This document shows positions 25,866-34,201 of a DNA stretch of 64,000 nucleotides, in pieces. Where the stretch lies: the NCBI GenBank assembly GCA_964448185.1, contig CAYUVO010000001.1, forward strand, positions 13,210 through 77,209. The letters are read 5' to 3'. This DNA comes from OFTM382 sp964448185. GTDB taxonomy: Bacteria > Planctomycetota > Phycisphaerae > Phycisphaerales > UBA1924. A program made the translations under genes and the position numbers. Under the pieces are notes generated by a model. It was given only the letters and a program-made list of their open reading frames with translations. It searched no databases and was not told the origin of the DNA. Positions within the stretch are counted from its first letter, which is position 1. Every line of letters begins with the position of its first letter.

Positions 25866-26174
25866 CTATCGAGGCTCTGAGCAACCACAGCCGCTGCCAC
25901 ATGAGCCGTCACCGCCGGGCCGATCACCGGTTTTCTTGAACACCTTGCGGTCCTCGGCGTACTGCTCGGGGCTGGCGGTCACGCTTGGCGTGCGACCTTC
26001 TTGGTGATCGGCGTGGAGCTTCTGGAGGATCGGCACGCACCAGCCGCAGCCAGTGCCCGCGTCGAGGCACTCGCTGATGAGCGACGCCACCGGCGGGTTC
26101 TCCCGCTGAAGGTACGCGTTGATCTTTCGCAGGCTCACTCGGTAGCACAAACACACATGGTCATCGGGTTGCAT
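25866..26174 (-). CDS. BFD-like [2Fe-2S] protein
   Basis: A 102-residue protein with the bacterioferritin-associated ferredoxin fold. CLC near residues 8-10 and GCGWC near residues 43-47 give the four iron-sulfur ligands, spaced as in the Fer2_BFD family. Family members bind bacterioferritin or serve as small redox domains. An unusual tail, GDGSCGSGCGCS (from residue 88), adds four more cysteines that could bind metal. It is convergent with the proline gene (9-bp spacing). No bacterioferritin is nearby, so a role in iron release is only a family-level guess. Confidence 0.8.
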   Translation of the reverse strand: MQPDDHVCLCYRVSLRKINAYLQRENPPVASLISECLDAGTGCGWCVPILQKLHADHQEGRTPSVTASPEQYAEDRKVFKKTGDRPGGDGSCGSGCGCSEPR

Positions 26175-26381
26175 GGGGCCATACTAGGTTGCGTCAAGCC
26201 ACAAGGCATAGGCGAGTGGACCATCGTGCATTCGTGCAGCGGCTGCGGCCTGCTGCGCACCAACCGTGTCGCGGGCGATGACGACGAAGTCACGCTGTTC
26301 CTGCTCGCGCTGCGTCCGATGAACTACCCCGCGTTCCCGATCGAAACGCTCAGGCCGGAGTTTGGAGGCGAGCACCATTAG
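26157..26381 (+). pseudogene. C-terminal fragment of an RNHCP-domain gene
   Basis: From about 26184 the plus strand reads GIGEWTIVHSCSGCGLLRTN, then RVAGDDDEVTLFLLALRP. This is the second half of the RNHCP family (small zinc proteins whose end reads like GEWxLVHRCxxCGxLRxNRIAGDDN). The first half, including the RNHCP motif itself, is absent: upstream the frame runs antisense into the BFD gene. In-frame starts exist at 26157 (ATG) and 26169 (TTG), so a 70-75-residue product is possible, but it would have only one of the two zinc half-sites. Convergent with the HAD gene, 10 bp away. I read it as a truncated gene. Confidence 0.6.
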
Positions 26382-26391
26382 ATCGAGTGCT

Positions 26392-27165
26392 CTACTGCTT
26401 GCCGAGCTGCGCCAGCAAGTCGAGCACGCCCGCAGCCTCGGGCTGATCCGAGACAGCATCGGCATGGGGCTTGAGGTCGTCTGCCGCGTTGCTCGGACAC
26501 CCGAACCACGCAACCTTCTCGCGGATCGCAAGATCGCCCAGCGTGTCGCCGATGCCCGCGAGGCGTTCGCGTTCGAGGCCGGTGAGCGCACACAAGCGGT
26601 CGATGCCCGTGGCCTTGGAGATATGCACCAGATCAAGATTCACCCAGCACCACGTCGAGGTCACACGCACAGGCCAGCCTTGATCTTCACACTGCGCACG
26701 CAGTTCGGGGATCAGGCTCATCAGATACGCCGTGTCCTCGTGAAAGAGCGAGATCGAGCACGCCTTGCCCGGCTGTTGAAAGAGCGGGCGAGCTGCGAAG
26801 CGTTCGATGATCCATGCCGATGCGTCGGCGACCGCACTGCGGTGCTCGGCGGTGATCGACGGGTCGGCGCTCATGAGCTGAGTGCGCGGGTCGTAGAGCC
26901 ACACACCCATCTCACCGATCGCGGGCAGCACGCTGTTGGCGATGACCCGGGACATGGCTTCGACGAACGGGATCGGGCGGCCGCTACAGAGCGTAACCAC
27001 GGGGCCGATGCCTGTTTCGATCGCGGTTCGGTTGTGCGTTGCGACCTGAGCGAGCAGATCGGCCTGAGCCGGACCGCCATCTTCGGGAGCGAGGCAGCCG
27101 TCGATATCGCAGATAACCGCGTCGAATCGGCCTTGTTGGCGAAATGGAGCAGTGGTGTGTTGCAT
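26392..27165 (-). CDS. HAD-superfamily phosphatase (type IIB cap)
   Basis: A 257-residue hydrolase. Motif I VICDIDGCLAP has the two catalytic aspartates, motif II is TLCSGRP, and motif IV GIGDTLGDLAI supplies the distal acidic residues. The SRPxxxxxxM-type layout and the ISKATGIDRLCALTGL stretch resemble Cof-type and mannosyl-3-phosphoglycerate phosphatase-like enzymes. The start at MQHTTAPF (27165) is chosen because it directly precedes the first strand; the open frame extends far upstream antisense to the next gene. Only 27 bp separate this start from that of the divergent membrane protein. Substrate unknown. Confidence 0.85.
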   Translation of the reverse strand: MQHTTAPFRQQGRFDAVICDIDGCLAPEDGGPAQADLLAQVATHNRTAIETGIGPVVTLCSGRPIPFVEAMSRVIANSVLPAIGEMGVWLYDPRTQLMSADPSITAEHRSAVADASAWIIERFAARPLFQQPGKACSISLFHEDTAYLMSLIPELRAQCEDQGWPVRVTSTWCWVNLDLVHISKATGIDRLCALTGLERERLAGIGDTLGDLAIREKVAWFGCPSNAADDLKPHADAVSDQPEAAGVLDLLAQLGKQ

Positions 27166-27192
27166 GGTGGTGAGGTCGGGTAGGCTCGCGGC

Positions 27193-29424
27193 ATGGCCTG
27201 GATCTTTACGTTTGCGTTGTTCGCTTCGGCGGGCCTCTTGTTCCTCGTTCAGCCTATGGCTGCCCGCTGGGCGCTGCCCGTGTTCGGCGGCACGCCCGCC
27301 GTCTGGACGTCCGCGATGCTGATGTTTCAGCTTCTGTTGCTCGCAGGTTACGCCTATGCGCACGCTCTGGCGAACTGGCTCTCGCCGCGCCGGCAGGTCT
27401 TGGTCCACGCGATCGTCATGATCGTTTGCGGGCTCGCACTTCCGATCGCACTGCCCGACGCGGTGCGCGCGTGGGCGGTGGATGCTCAAGGGCAAACGGG
27501 CGGGAGTTTGCGGGTGCTGGTGGTGCTCGGGGTCACCGCGGGCGGGCCGTTCTTTGCGGTTTCGACGCTCGGCCCGTTGCTTCAGCGGTGGTTCTCGCGA
27601 ACGGGTCATTCGCGCGCGCACGATCCGTACTTTCTTTATGCCGCGAGCAACGCGGGGAGCCTGCTCGGGCTCTTGGGCTATCCGCTCATCGTCGAGCCGG
27701 CGTTCGGTCTTGGCGCGCAGGGCTGGTGGTGGGCGGGCGGCTACGCGGGATTGGTGCTCATGGTCATTGCATGTGGTCTGCTCGTGCGCAACCCCCCCAC
27801 TTCCCCCCCACTTTCCCCCTCCCTCACGGTCGGGGCTCGTCAAGAGGATGACAAGAAACCGAGCTCCGCAACGTCGAATGCTTGCGAGAAGGGCGAACAC
27901 CTGACATGGCGCACGCGGCTCGGATGGATCGCGCTCGCGTTTGTGCCGAGTTCGTTGATGCTGGGCGTCACGCTCAAGCTGACGACCGACGTGGCGGCGT
28001 TCCCGTTGCTGTGGGTGCTGCCGCTGAGTGTGTACCTGTTGACGTTCGTGCTCGCGTTTAGCCAGCAAAAAGGTGATCCGGGCCGATTCCCAGCCGTGCT
28101 GTGGTGGGTGCTTGCTCCGGCGCTAGCGGTTGCGATGGTTGGTTCAACTTTGCTGCCGGTGGTCATCAGCTTGCCGCTGCACCTGCTCGGGTTGCTCGTG
28201 GGCGGGTTGGTGTGTCACGGCAGGCTCGCTGCGACGAGGCCGCCCGCCAAATATCTCACCGAGTTCTATCTCCTGCTCTCGGTAGGCGGTGCGCTCGGCG
28301 GAGTGTTCAACGCACTGCTCGCACCCGCCATCTTTAGCGACGTGTGGGAATACCCGATCGCGCTCTCGCTTGTGGGTGTGGCCGCCGTAACCTCCACAAA
28401 GCACGCTGCCCAATGGCGGTGGGCGATCGTCATTGGCGTATGCACGCTCATCGCTCTGATCGTCGGGGGCCGATGGATGGTGCGAGTCATCCCAGACATG
28501 CCCGCGCTGGCAGCCCTCGGCCCGCTCGTGCTCGTGGCGCTCGTGCTCGCGTGGCGCAAGCACCCGGCATGGAGCGCCGCCGTCCTCGCAGCTCTCTTTC
28601 TCGGTTCGCCGAGAGCGTTTGAAACCACCAGCCGCGAGCGCACGCGGTCGTTCTTTGGTGTCCACACGGTGAGCACTTCGCCCGACGGCTCGCTGCGCAT
28701 CTACGCCCACGGCACTACGCGACACGGGATGCAACGGCTCGATCCGAACGCCGACCCGCGCGACGTTGCGTACTACGGCATACACGGTCCTGTTGGCGAC
28801 GTCTTCGGCGTCGTCAACCCCAAGCGGTTCGCGGTCATCGGCCTTGGCATCGGAACGCTCGTGGCGTATGGCCTGCCCGGCGCGCACGCCGACCTCATCG
28901 AGATCGACCCCGAAGTCGTGCGGATTGCACGCGACCCCGAGGCGTTCACCTATCTGCGAGACGCGGTGTGCAGCTATGACGTGATCGTCGCAGACGGCAG
29001 GCTCGCCATCGAAGCGGCTGAACACAGCTCGTACGACCTGATCGTCCTCGACGCCTTTAGTTCCGACTCCATCCCCGTGCATCTGGTCACGCTCGAAGCC
29101 TTCGAGGTCTATCAGCGTGCGCTCAAGCCCGATGGGTTGATCCTCATGAACATCTCAAACCGCTCGATGAACCTCCGCCCGATCGTCGCGGCGCTCGCTC
29201 GAGCCACCGGGCTCTCGGTAAAGGCACGCGATGATCTGGCGCTCGACCCCGAAAGCGGCAAGCGTCCTTCGTGGCGGTTCCCGTCCCAATGGGCGGTGTT
29301 CAGCCGCGATGGGAGCAAGCTCGAAACCCTCGATGAGCGGTGGCGATCGCTTGAGGCCGAACCTTCGCAGAAAGTCTGGACCGACGACTACGCGAACCCG
29401 CTGAGCGTCATCCGGTGGCGGTAG
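27193..29424 (+). CDS. Multi-pass membrane protein fused to a spermidine-synthase-like domain
   Basis: A 743-residue protein. About ten to twelve hydrophobic helices fill residues 1-475. A Rossmann methyltransferase-like domain follows, near residues 490-740, with FAVIGLGIGTLVAYG, EIDPEV, DGRLAIE and DLIVLDAFSSDSIPVHL. The last resembles the aminopropyltransferase DxF(S)SDPxG stretch, but with changes in the gatekeeper loop. This architecture is annotated as a fused MFS/spermidine synthase; true polyamine synthesis is unproven. An insert at residues 195-235 (NPPTSPPLSPSLTVGAR onward) is encoded by a dispersed palindromic repeat and lies in a loop between helices. Confidence 0.82.
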   Translation: MAWIFTFALFASAGLLFLVQPMAARWALPVFGGTPAVWTSAMLMFQLLLLAGYAYAHALANWLSPRRQVLVHAIVMIVCGLALPIALPDAVRAWAVDAQGQTGGSLRVLVVLGVTAGGPFFAVSTLGPLLQRWFSRTGHSRAHDPYFLYAASNAGSLLGLLGYPLIVEPAFGLGAQGWWWAGGYAGLVLMVIACGLLVRNPPTSPPLSPSLTVGARQEDDKKPSSATSNACEKGEHLTWRTRLGWIALAFVPSSLMLGVTLKLTTDVAAFPLLWVLPLSVYLLTFVLAFSQQKGDPGRFPAVLWWVLAPALAVAMVGSTLLPVVISLPLHLLGLLVGGLVCHGRLAATRPPAKYLTEFYLLLSVGGALGGVFNALLAPAIFSDVWEYPIALSLVGVAAVTSTKHAAQWRWAIVIGVCTLIALIVGGRWMVRVIPDMPALAALGPLVLVALVLAWRKHPAWSAAVLAALFLGSPRAFETTSRERTRSFFGVHTVSTSPDGSLRIYAHGTTRHGMQRLDPNADPRDVAYYGIHGPVGDVFGVVNPKRFAVIGLGIGTLVAYGLPGAHADLIEIDPEVVRIARDPEAFTYLRDAVCSYDVIVADGRLAIEAAEHSSYDLIVLDAFSSDSIPVHLVTLEAFEVYQRALKPDGLILMNISNRSMNLRPIVAALARATGLSVKARDDLALDPESGKRPSWRFPSQWAVFSRDGSKLETLDERWRSLEAEPSQKVWTDDYANPLSVIRWR
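27815..27841 (-). repeat. Dispersed palindromic repeat inside a coding sequence (copy 4)
   Basis: The reverse strand reads GACGAGCCCCGACCGTGAGG then GAGGGG, matching the copies at 17728 and 36684. Here it is read in frame as PSLTVGAR within a hydrophilic loop of the membrane protein, and no frame is broken. Confidence 0.75.
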
Positions 29425-29470
29425 TCAGTGAACTCACATCCATGGGCAGCAGGGTCGCTACGCTGGGTGC

Positions 29471-30646
29471 ATGCCACCACTTGATTACTTCACCGCGGGC
29501 GAGAGCCACGGCCCGGCCGGGTTGGTCACCGTGCTGAACATGCCCGCGGGCGTGCGGGTCGATGTCGAGATGATCAACGCCGAGCTTGCACGCAGGCAGG
29601 GCGGCTATGGACGCGGCGGACGCCAACGCATCGAGACCGACCGCATCGAGATTCTTTCGGGCGTTCGCCTCGGCAAGACCATCGGATCGCCGGTAACGCT
29701 GCTCGTGCCCAATAAGGACAGCCGGCTCGATGATCTCGAACGCACCCCGCCGTTGCACAGGCCAAGGCCCGGGCACGCGGATTTGCCGGGGAGTCTCAAG
29801 TGGCTCACGACCGATTGCCGCGAAACGCTCGAACGCGCCAGTGCGCGCGAAACCGCTGCTCGCGTTGCGGGCGGGGCGCTCGCCCGGTGCTATCTGCGGG
29901 AGCTGGGCATCGAGACGTTCGGGCTGGTGCGGCAGATCGGGACCGCAGCGAGCGATGTTGAAGTCACCCGCGCGAACGTCGAAGAGGTGCGCGCGCTGCG
30001 CGACAAGAGCCAGACGTACTGCCCCGATGCCGAGATCACCGAAGCGCAGTGCGCGATCATCCGCAAGGCCAAGGTAGACAAGGACACCGCGGGCGGCATC
30101 GTCGAGGCGCACGTCTTCGGCTGTCCGCCCGGCTTCGGGTCGTGCATGCAGTGGACCGATCGGCTCGATGCGCGAATCGCCTACGCCGTGATGGGGATCC
30201 AGGCGTTCAAGGCCGTCGAGATCGGACTCGGACGAGAATGCGCCAACCGGCCCGGCTCACAGGTTCACGACCCGATCGGGTTCGATGAATCGCAGCGAGA
30301 GGAAAGCACGCTCGGATTCACGCGCCCCACCAACAACGCGGGCGGGCTTGAAGGCGGCATGACCAACGGCCAGCCGGTCGTAGTGCGCGGCACGATGAAA
30401 CCAATCTCCACCTTGCTGCGAGGACTCCCGAGCATCAACCTCAACACCCGCAAGCCCGAGGACAGCCAATACGAACGCTCGGACGTGTGCGCGGTATCGG
30501 CTGCGAGCGTGGTCATGGAACACGCGATTGCATTCGAGGTCGCCCGCGCGGTGTCCTCAAAGCTCGGCGGTGACTCGATGCGCGAGTGCAAGTCGAACCT
30601 GAAACGGTACATGCAAGCGGCCCGCGAGCTGCCGACGGATTCCTAG
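29471..30646 (+). CDS. aroC: Chorismate synthase
   Basis: Last step of the shikimate pathway, converting EPSP to chorismate with reduced FMN. Family signatures: GESHGPAGL at the N-terminus, GGYGRGGRQRIE, RPRPGHADLPGSLK, RASARETAARVAGGA, and the C-terminal NNAGGLEGGMTNGQPVVVR. 391 residues, normal length. It starts 46 bp after the spermidine-synthase-like gene on the same strand. Start at 29471 fits the conserved MPPLDYFTAGESHG. Convergent with rplI; the hairpin between them serves the minus strand. Confidence 0.97.
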   Translation: MPPLDYFTAGESHGPAGLVTVLNMPAGVRVDVEMINAELARRQGGYGRGGRQRIETDRIEILSGVRLGKTIGSPVTLLVPNKDSRLDDLERTPPLHRPRPGHADLPGSLKWLTTDCRETLERASARETAARVAGGALARCYLRELGIETFGLVRQIGTAASDVEVTRANVEEVRALRDKSQTYCPDAEITEAQCAIIRKAKVDKDTAGGIVEAHVFGCPPGFGSCMQWTDRLDARIAYAVMGIQAFKAVEIGLGRECANRPGSQVHDPIGFDESQREESTLGFTRPTNNAGGLEGGMTNGQPVVVRGTMKPISTLLRGLPSINLNTRKPEDSQYERSDVCAVSAASVVMEHAIAFEVARAVSSKLGGDSMRECKSNLKRYMQAARELPTDS

Positions 30647-30678
30647 TAGAGATGCGTCAGTTTGAGAATGGCTCACAT

Positions 30679-30706
30679 AAAAACTCCCCCTTTGCAAAGG
30701 GGGAGT
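30679..30706 (-). terminator. Intrinsic terminator of the rpsF-ssb-rplI transcript
   Basis: A perfect palindrome, ACTCCCCCTTTG/CAAAGGGGGAGT (30683-30706), is followed on the minus strand by TTTTT. It lies 38 bp after the rplI stop. The plus side has no T-run, so it should act on the minus strand only. Confidence 0.92.
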
Positions 30707-30743
30707 CGGTTCGTTCATTGGATGTGAGATCACCGAAGAGCGT

Positions 30744-31340
30744 TTAGCCGTCGCTGGGTGCGGCACCGATGGTTGTTTCGGGCACCGCGGGAGCCTCGTC
30801 GGACGCTGCGGGCTTCTTGTCCTTGTGGACCATGTTGCCCTCGCCATCGATCTCGATCTCTTCACGTTCGTCCTCGATCTTACGATCGGCGACGACCCAG
30901 ACCTTGATGGAGGTTTCGAGATCGCTGTCGAGTTTGACGGTGACGTCGAACTCGCCGAGGTGTTTGATGCCGTGGGGCAGGCGGACTTCGCGGGGCTTGA
31001 CCTCGAACCCGAGGGTGTTGAGGGCGCGGGCAAGGTCTTGCTGGGTGACCGAGCCGTAGAGAACGCCTTGGTCGTTGACCGCTCGTTCGAGGGTCATTTC
31101 GAGAGCATCCATGCGACCCATGAGGGTTTCGCGTTTGGTGCGGAGGGCTGCCATGTCGCGCTCGGCGACGGCACGCTTGGACGCCAGCTCGGCGAGCTTG
31201 TCGTCGCTGGGCGTAGTGGCAAAGCCCATCGGGAGCAGGAAGTTGCGGGCGTACCCGGTACGAACGCGAACGATATCGCCCACGATTCCGAGGTTGTCTA
31301 CGTTTTCGGTGAGCAAGAGCTGAATATGCTTGGTGGCCAT
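30744..31340 (-). CDS. rplI: Ribosomal protein bL9
   Basis: Binds 23S rRNA domain V. The N-terminal domain has LLLTENVDNLGIVGDIVRVR and GYARNFLLPMGFA, the L9 signature. A long helix leads to the C-terminal domain, ending near residue 160. A charged tail of about 35 residues (acidic, then Lys/Ala/Pro) extends past the usual 150 residues. AAAGGA precedes the ATG at 8 nt. Last gene of the minus-strand ribosomal cluster. rpsR, normally between ssb and rplI, is absent: the 208-bp gap is too short and has no S18-like frame. Confidence 0.95.
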   Translation of the reverse strand: MATKHIQLLLTENVDNLGIVGDIVRVRTGYARNFLLPMGFATTPSDDKLAELASKRAVAERDMAALRTKRETLMGRMDALEMTLERAVNDQGVLYGSVTQQDLARALNTLGFEVKPREVRLPHGIKHLGEFDVTVKLDSDLETSIKVWVVADRKIEDEREEIEIDGEGNMVHKDKKPAASDEAPAVPETTIGAAPSDG

Positions 31341-31512
31341 GTTAACTTTCCTTTCGCTGTCCTAATCCGAGCCCGTGGCGCTGCGTGCGCCATGCGGGCC
31401 GAACGGATGAGTTGAGGAGCAGCGGCGCTGCCCCAACGATCCCCCTCCAATGAACCCTTGCTCGCGACGAGCGGGGGCATAGATAGTAGGCGGCGGTTAC
31501 TCGCCAGAACCA

Positions 31513-31531
31513 CACGGGCGGGATGCCCGTG
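31513..31531. repeat. GC-rich palindrome between ssb and rplI
   Basis: CACGGGC (31513-31519) and GCCCGTG (31525-31531) flank a 5-nt loop and are embedded in CCA...GCCACA. Similar GGCACGGGC-type palindromes are, to my recollection, repeated in planctomycete genomes; only this copy was noticed here. It lies just downstream of the ssb stop codon, in the place where rpsR is usually found. Confidence 0.55.
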
Positions 31532-31548
31532 CCACAAGAACGCTCGAT

Positions 31549-32040
31549 TCAGAACGGGATGTCGTCGTCCGGCGGCGGCGGGCTGAAGTCATCCCCCCCA
31601 CCTCCGCCACTATTATCCCCGCCACCGTTTCCCCCGCCGCCGGCGCCTTGGGGTCGGCTGCCCGAGTTGTTGTAGCCACCACCACCCCCACCACCGCCGC
31701 CGCTTTCGCGGCTGTCGATGAACTGGAAAGTGTCGATGACGACCTTGAGCTTCGAGCGTTTGTTGCCCTGCTGATCCTGCCACTGGTCGAGCTTGAGGCG
31801 ACCCTCGATAAAGACCGGTCGGCCCTTTTTGAGGTACTGACCCATCGTCTCGGCGGTCTTGCCCCAGGCCTCACAATCCACGAAGGTCGTCTCCTCGCGG
31901 GTCTGGCCGTCCTGCGTTCGGAATCGGCGGTTGACCGCGAGCCCGATGTTCGCCACCGCGTTGTTTCCGGTGGTGTATTTGACCTCGGGGTCGCGTGTTA
32001 GATTGCCCATGAGCAACACTTTGTTGAAGCTACCAGCCAT
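31549..32040 (-). CDS. ssb: Single-stranded DNA-binding protein
   Basis: Essential replication and repair protein. An OB fold covers residues 1-110, with FNKVLLMGNLTRDPEVKYT, VDCEAWGKTAE and KKGRPVFIEGRL. A glycine-rich linker (residues 113-150) leads to the acidic tip DDDIPF, which binds partner proteins such as repair helicases and primase. At 163 residues it is a typical size. It lies 63 bp after rpsF, as in the conserved rpsF-ssb arrangement. Confidence 0.96.
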   Translation of the reverse strand: MAGSFNKVLLMGNLTRDPEVKYTTGNNAVANIGLAVNRRFRTQDGQTREETTFVDCEAWGKTAETMGQYLKKGRPVFIEGRLKLDQWQDQQGNKRSKLKVVIDTFQFIDSRESGGGGGGGGGYNNSGSRPQGAGGGGNGGGDNSGGGGGDDFSPPPPDDDIPF

Positions 32041-32103
32041 TCGTGAATCTCCTCGTAAGAAGCAAGTTGCGTGCAGAGGTGAACTCGCTGCATCTTAGGT
32101 ATA

Positions 32104-32649
32104 TCAGGCTTCGGGTTCGCTCGCGGGAGCTTCCTCGGTGGCCACCGCTTCGACGGGCGCAGTTTCGGCCGGTGCAGCTTCGGCCGGTGCAGCGGCTTCG
32201 ACCGGGGCCGGGGCCTCGGGTTCGGTGGCGCGACCAAGAGTCACCGAGCCATCACGGCTGGCGGCCTCGGCAGCCTTCTCGGCGCGGAGTTTGGCCTCGA
32301 CTTCGAGCTCATCGCGCGCATCAATCGCCTTCATCTGCTCGGCGGTGAGGTGATCGGCGCGAATGAACATGTGCCGGAGCACACGCTCCGAGAGGTTGAG
32401 GTCGCGTTCGATCGCGGTGATCTGGGTGCCGTCGCACATGAAGTACGCGAGCAGGTACACGCCGCGACGCTGCTTGTCGATCTCATACGCGAGGCGGCGT
32501 TCGTCCCACTTCTTCATCGCGATCAGCTCGCCCGTGTGGCGGGCAAGACAATCGGTGATGTGCTCGATCACGCCCTTGAGATCCACAGCCTCGCCCTGGC
32601 TGATAAGAAACATGGCCTCGTAAGGCGTCGGTGCTTTGGTTGCGGTCAT
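32104..32649 (-). CDS. rpsF: Ribosomal protein bS6 with long Ala/Pro/Glu tail
   Basis: Small-subunit protein that pairs with S18. The core (residues 8-100) has YEAMFLISQ, KKWDERRLAYEIDKQRRGVY and LNLSERVLRHMFIR. The C-terminal 60 residues are a low-complexity Ala/Pro/Glu tail with PVEAAAPAEAAPAE repeats; E. coli S6 also has an acidic tail, but a shorter one. First of the rpsF-ssb-rplI group, and downstream of pth on the same strand. Confidence 0.95.
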   Translation of the reverse strand: MTATKAPTPYEAMFLISQGEAVDLKGVIEHITDCLARHTGELIAMKKWDERRLAYEIDKQRRGVYLLAYFMCDGTQITAIERDLNLSERVLRHMFIRADHLTAEQMKAIDARDELEVEAKLRAEKAAEAASRDGSVTLGRATEPEAPAPVEAAAPAEAAPAETAPVEAVATEEAPASEPEA

Positions 32650-32702
32650 GGTCAGTTCTCCAATGGTTCTAATTCTGGTACTTGGAATGGTATTTGCAGT
32701 AC

Positions 32703-33371
32703 TTACCCGGCCATCCAGCCGGGATCTGTTTCTGAATCGGGTTCTAACTTCTTTGACTCGGGCTTCTTTGAATCAGGACTAGGTTTCGCCGACTCCTTAG
32801 TCGTGCGGGTATTAAAGGTGTTCATCGCGGCATCGATGCCCTCATTGACCCACAGTGCTGAAGCGTCGGCGGCCCGATCTATCGCCTCGTCGATCGCTCG
32901 TCGATCATCTTCGCGGAATCGCCCGAGCACGTAGCTCGACTTATTCTCGCCCGGGTGCGGCGTGCCGACACCCAGCCGAAGCCGCGCATACTGATCCGTG
33001 CCCACGCGGGTACGGATGTCTTTGAGCCCGTTGTGCCCGTTCTCGCCGCCGCTTGCACGCAGACGGATCTCGCCCACGCCCAGAGCGGTTTCGTCGACGA
33101 TCACAAGCAGATCCGTTTGCGGATCGAGCTTATAGAACGTCAACGCCTCGGCGACACTAATCCCCGAGCGGTTCATAAACACCGTCGGCTTGAGCAACAG
33201 CGAACGCCCGCCGGCGATCCGGCAATCGAGCATGTCGCTGTGGAACCGGGCACGCACACGCTCGCCAACCGCGTGACGCTGCGCAAGGCGATCGATCACC
33301 ATCCAGCCCGCGTTGTGACGGGTGTTCTGGTATTCGCTTCCCGGGTTGCCTAAACCGACGATGAGTTTCAT
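32703..33371 (-). CDS. pth: Peptidyl-tRNA hydrolase
   Basis: Releases tRNA from dropped-off peptidyl-tRNA. IVGLGNPGSEYQNTRHNAG carries the catalytic His. KPTVFMNRSG, the Asp in IVDETALGVG, and GGENGHNGLK complete the active site. The first residue of the usual GHGGHNG loop is Glu here, while the functional second His is kept. A polar Ser/Lys/Pro-rich tail of about 30 residues follows the fold. It lies 75 bp after rplY, a common pairing. Confidence 0.95.
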   Translation of the reverse strand: MKLIVGLGNPGSEYQNTRHNAGWMVIDRLAQRHAVGERVRARFHSDMLDCRIAGGRSLLLKPTVFMNRSGISVAEALTFYKLDPQTDLLVIVDETALGVGEIRLRASGGENGHNGLKDIRTRVGTDQYARLRLGVGTPHPGENKSSYVLGRFREDDRRAIDEAIDRAADASALWVNEGIDAAMNTFNTRTTKESAKPSPDSKKPESKKLEPDSETDPGWMAG

Positions 33372-33445
33372 GCTTGAAGATCGGGTCCACGCTGGCGGCT
33401 TGCCAGTGAATATGTGAGAACAAAGAACGCTGAAGCTTGAACGGG

Positions 33446-34093
33446 TTAGTTTTCTTCCTCATCGGGCTTGCGCTCGGTGAGGACCTCAGGATCTGCTGCG
33501 CCCTCGACGATGGCTTCCTCGTCAACCTCAACCTTGTCGGCCTCGGTGATGTGAGCCATGATCATGTTGGGATCAGAGAGCAGCTTCATCGTCGACACGG
33601 GGAGCTTCACGTCGCTCGCATGGAGGGCATCGCCCAAATCAAGACCCGTGATATCTAAGTCGATGTGGTCCACGATGTTCGAGACCTGAACATCAAGTTC
33701 GATCTCGGTGTTCGGACGCATAAGCACCGTGTCGGCCCGCTTGAGACCCACGGACTCGCCGATCAGGTTGATGTGAACGCGGGTGGTCACACGCTCGGTG
33801 AGATCCACGCGGGCAAAGTCGGCGTGGATGATGTTGTTGCCTAGGTAGCCGAACTGAAGCTCTTTGAGCAGGACCATCTCGGGCTCGGCGTTGTCCAACG
33901 CAATCTGAAAGACCTTCTCGCCCTTCATGATGTGCTTGAGCGCGATCTTGGCATCGAAGCTGATAGCCACCGGATCAATCTTGTGGCCATAGATAATGCC
34001 CGGGAGCTGACCCGCAGCACGCACCCGCTGGGCGTACCGCGAACCGAGGCGTTCACGTTTAGAAGCTTCGAGAAGAGGGTTTTGCTTGCTCAT
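33446..34093 (-). CDS. rplY: Ribosomal protein bL25, CTC family
   Basis: 5S rRNA-binding protein of the longer general-stress (CTC) type, 215 residues: an N-terminal L25 domain (GSRYAQRVRAAGQLPGIIYG) and a C-terminal TL5-like beta domain (LMRPNTEIELDVQVSNIVDH). It ends in an acidic tail. The ATG at 34093 has AAGGA at 7 nt, and the open frame continuing to 34180 lacks homology. Position between prs and pth matches the conserved glmU-prs-rplY-pth order. Confidence 0.94.
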   Translation of the reverse strand: MSKQNPLLEASKRERLGSRYAQRVRAAGQLPGIIYGHKIDPVAISFDAKIALKHIMKGEKVFQIALDNAEPEMVLLKELQFGYLGNNIIHADFARVDLTERVTTRVHINLIGESVGLKRADTVLMRPNTEIELDVQVSNIVDHIDLDITGLDLGDALHASDVKLPVSTMKLLSDPNMIMAHITEADKVEVDEEAIVEGAADPEVLTERKPDEEEN

Positions 34094-34201
34094 AGTAATA
34101 TCCTTTGCTGTGCCCCGTATTGTAATCGGGGAGGTTGATTTTCTAATATTTTCTAACTTCTGCTTTGATTCGATACACAAGATGTCTAGCAGGGTTTGCT
34201 C

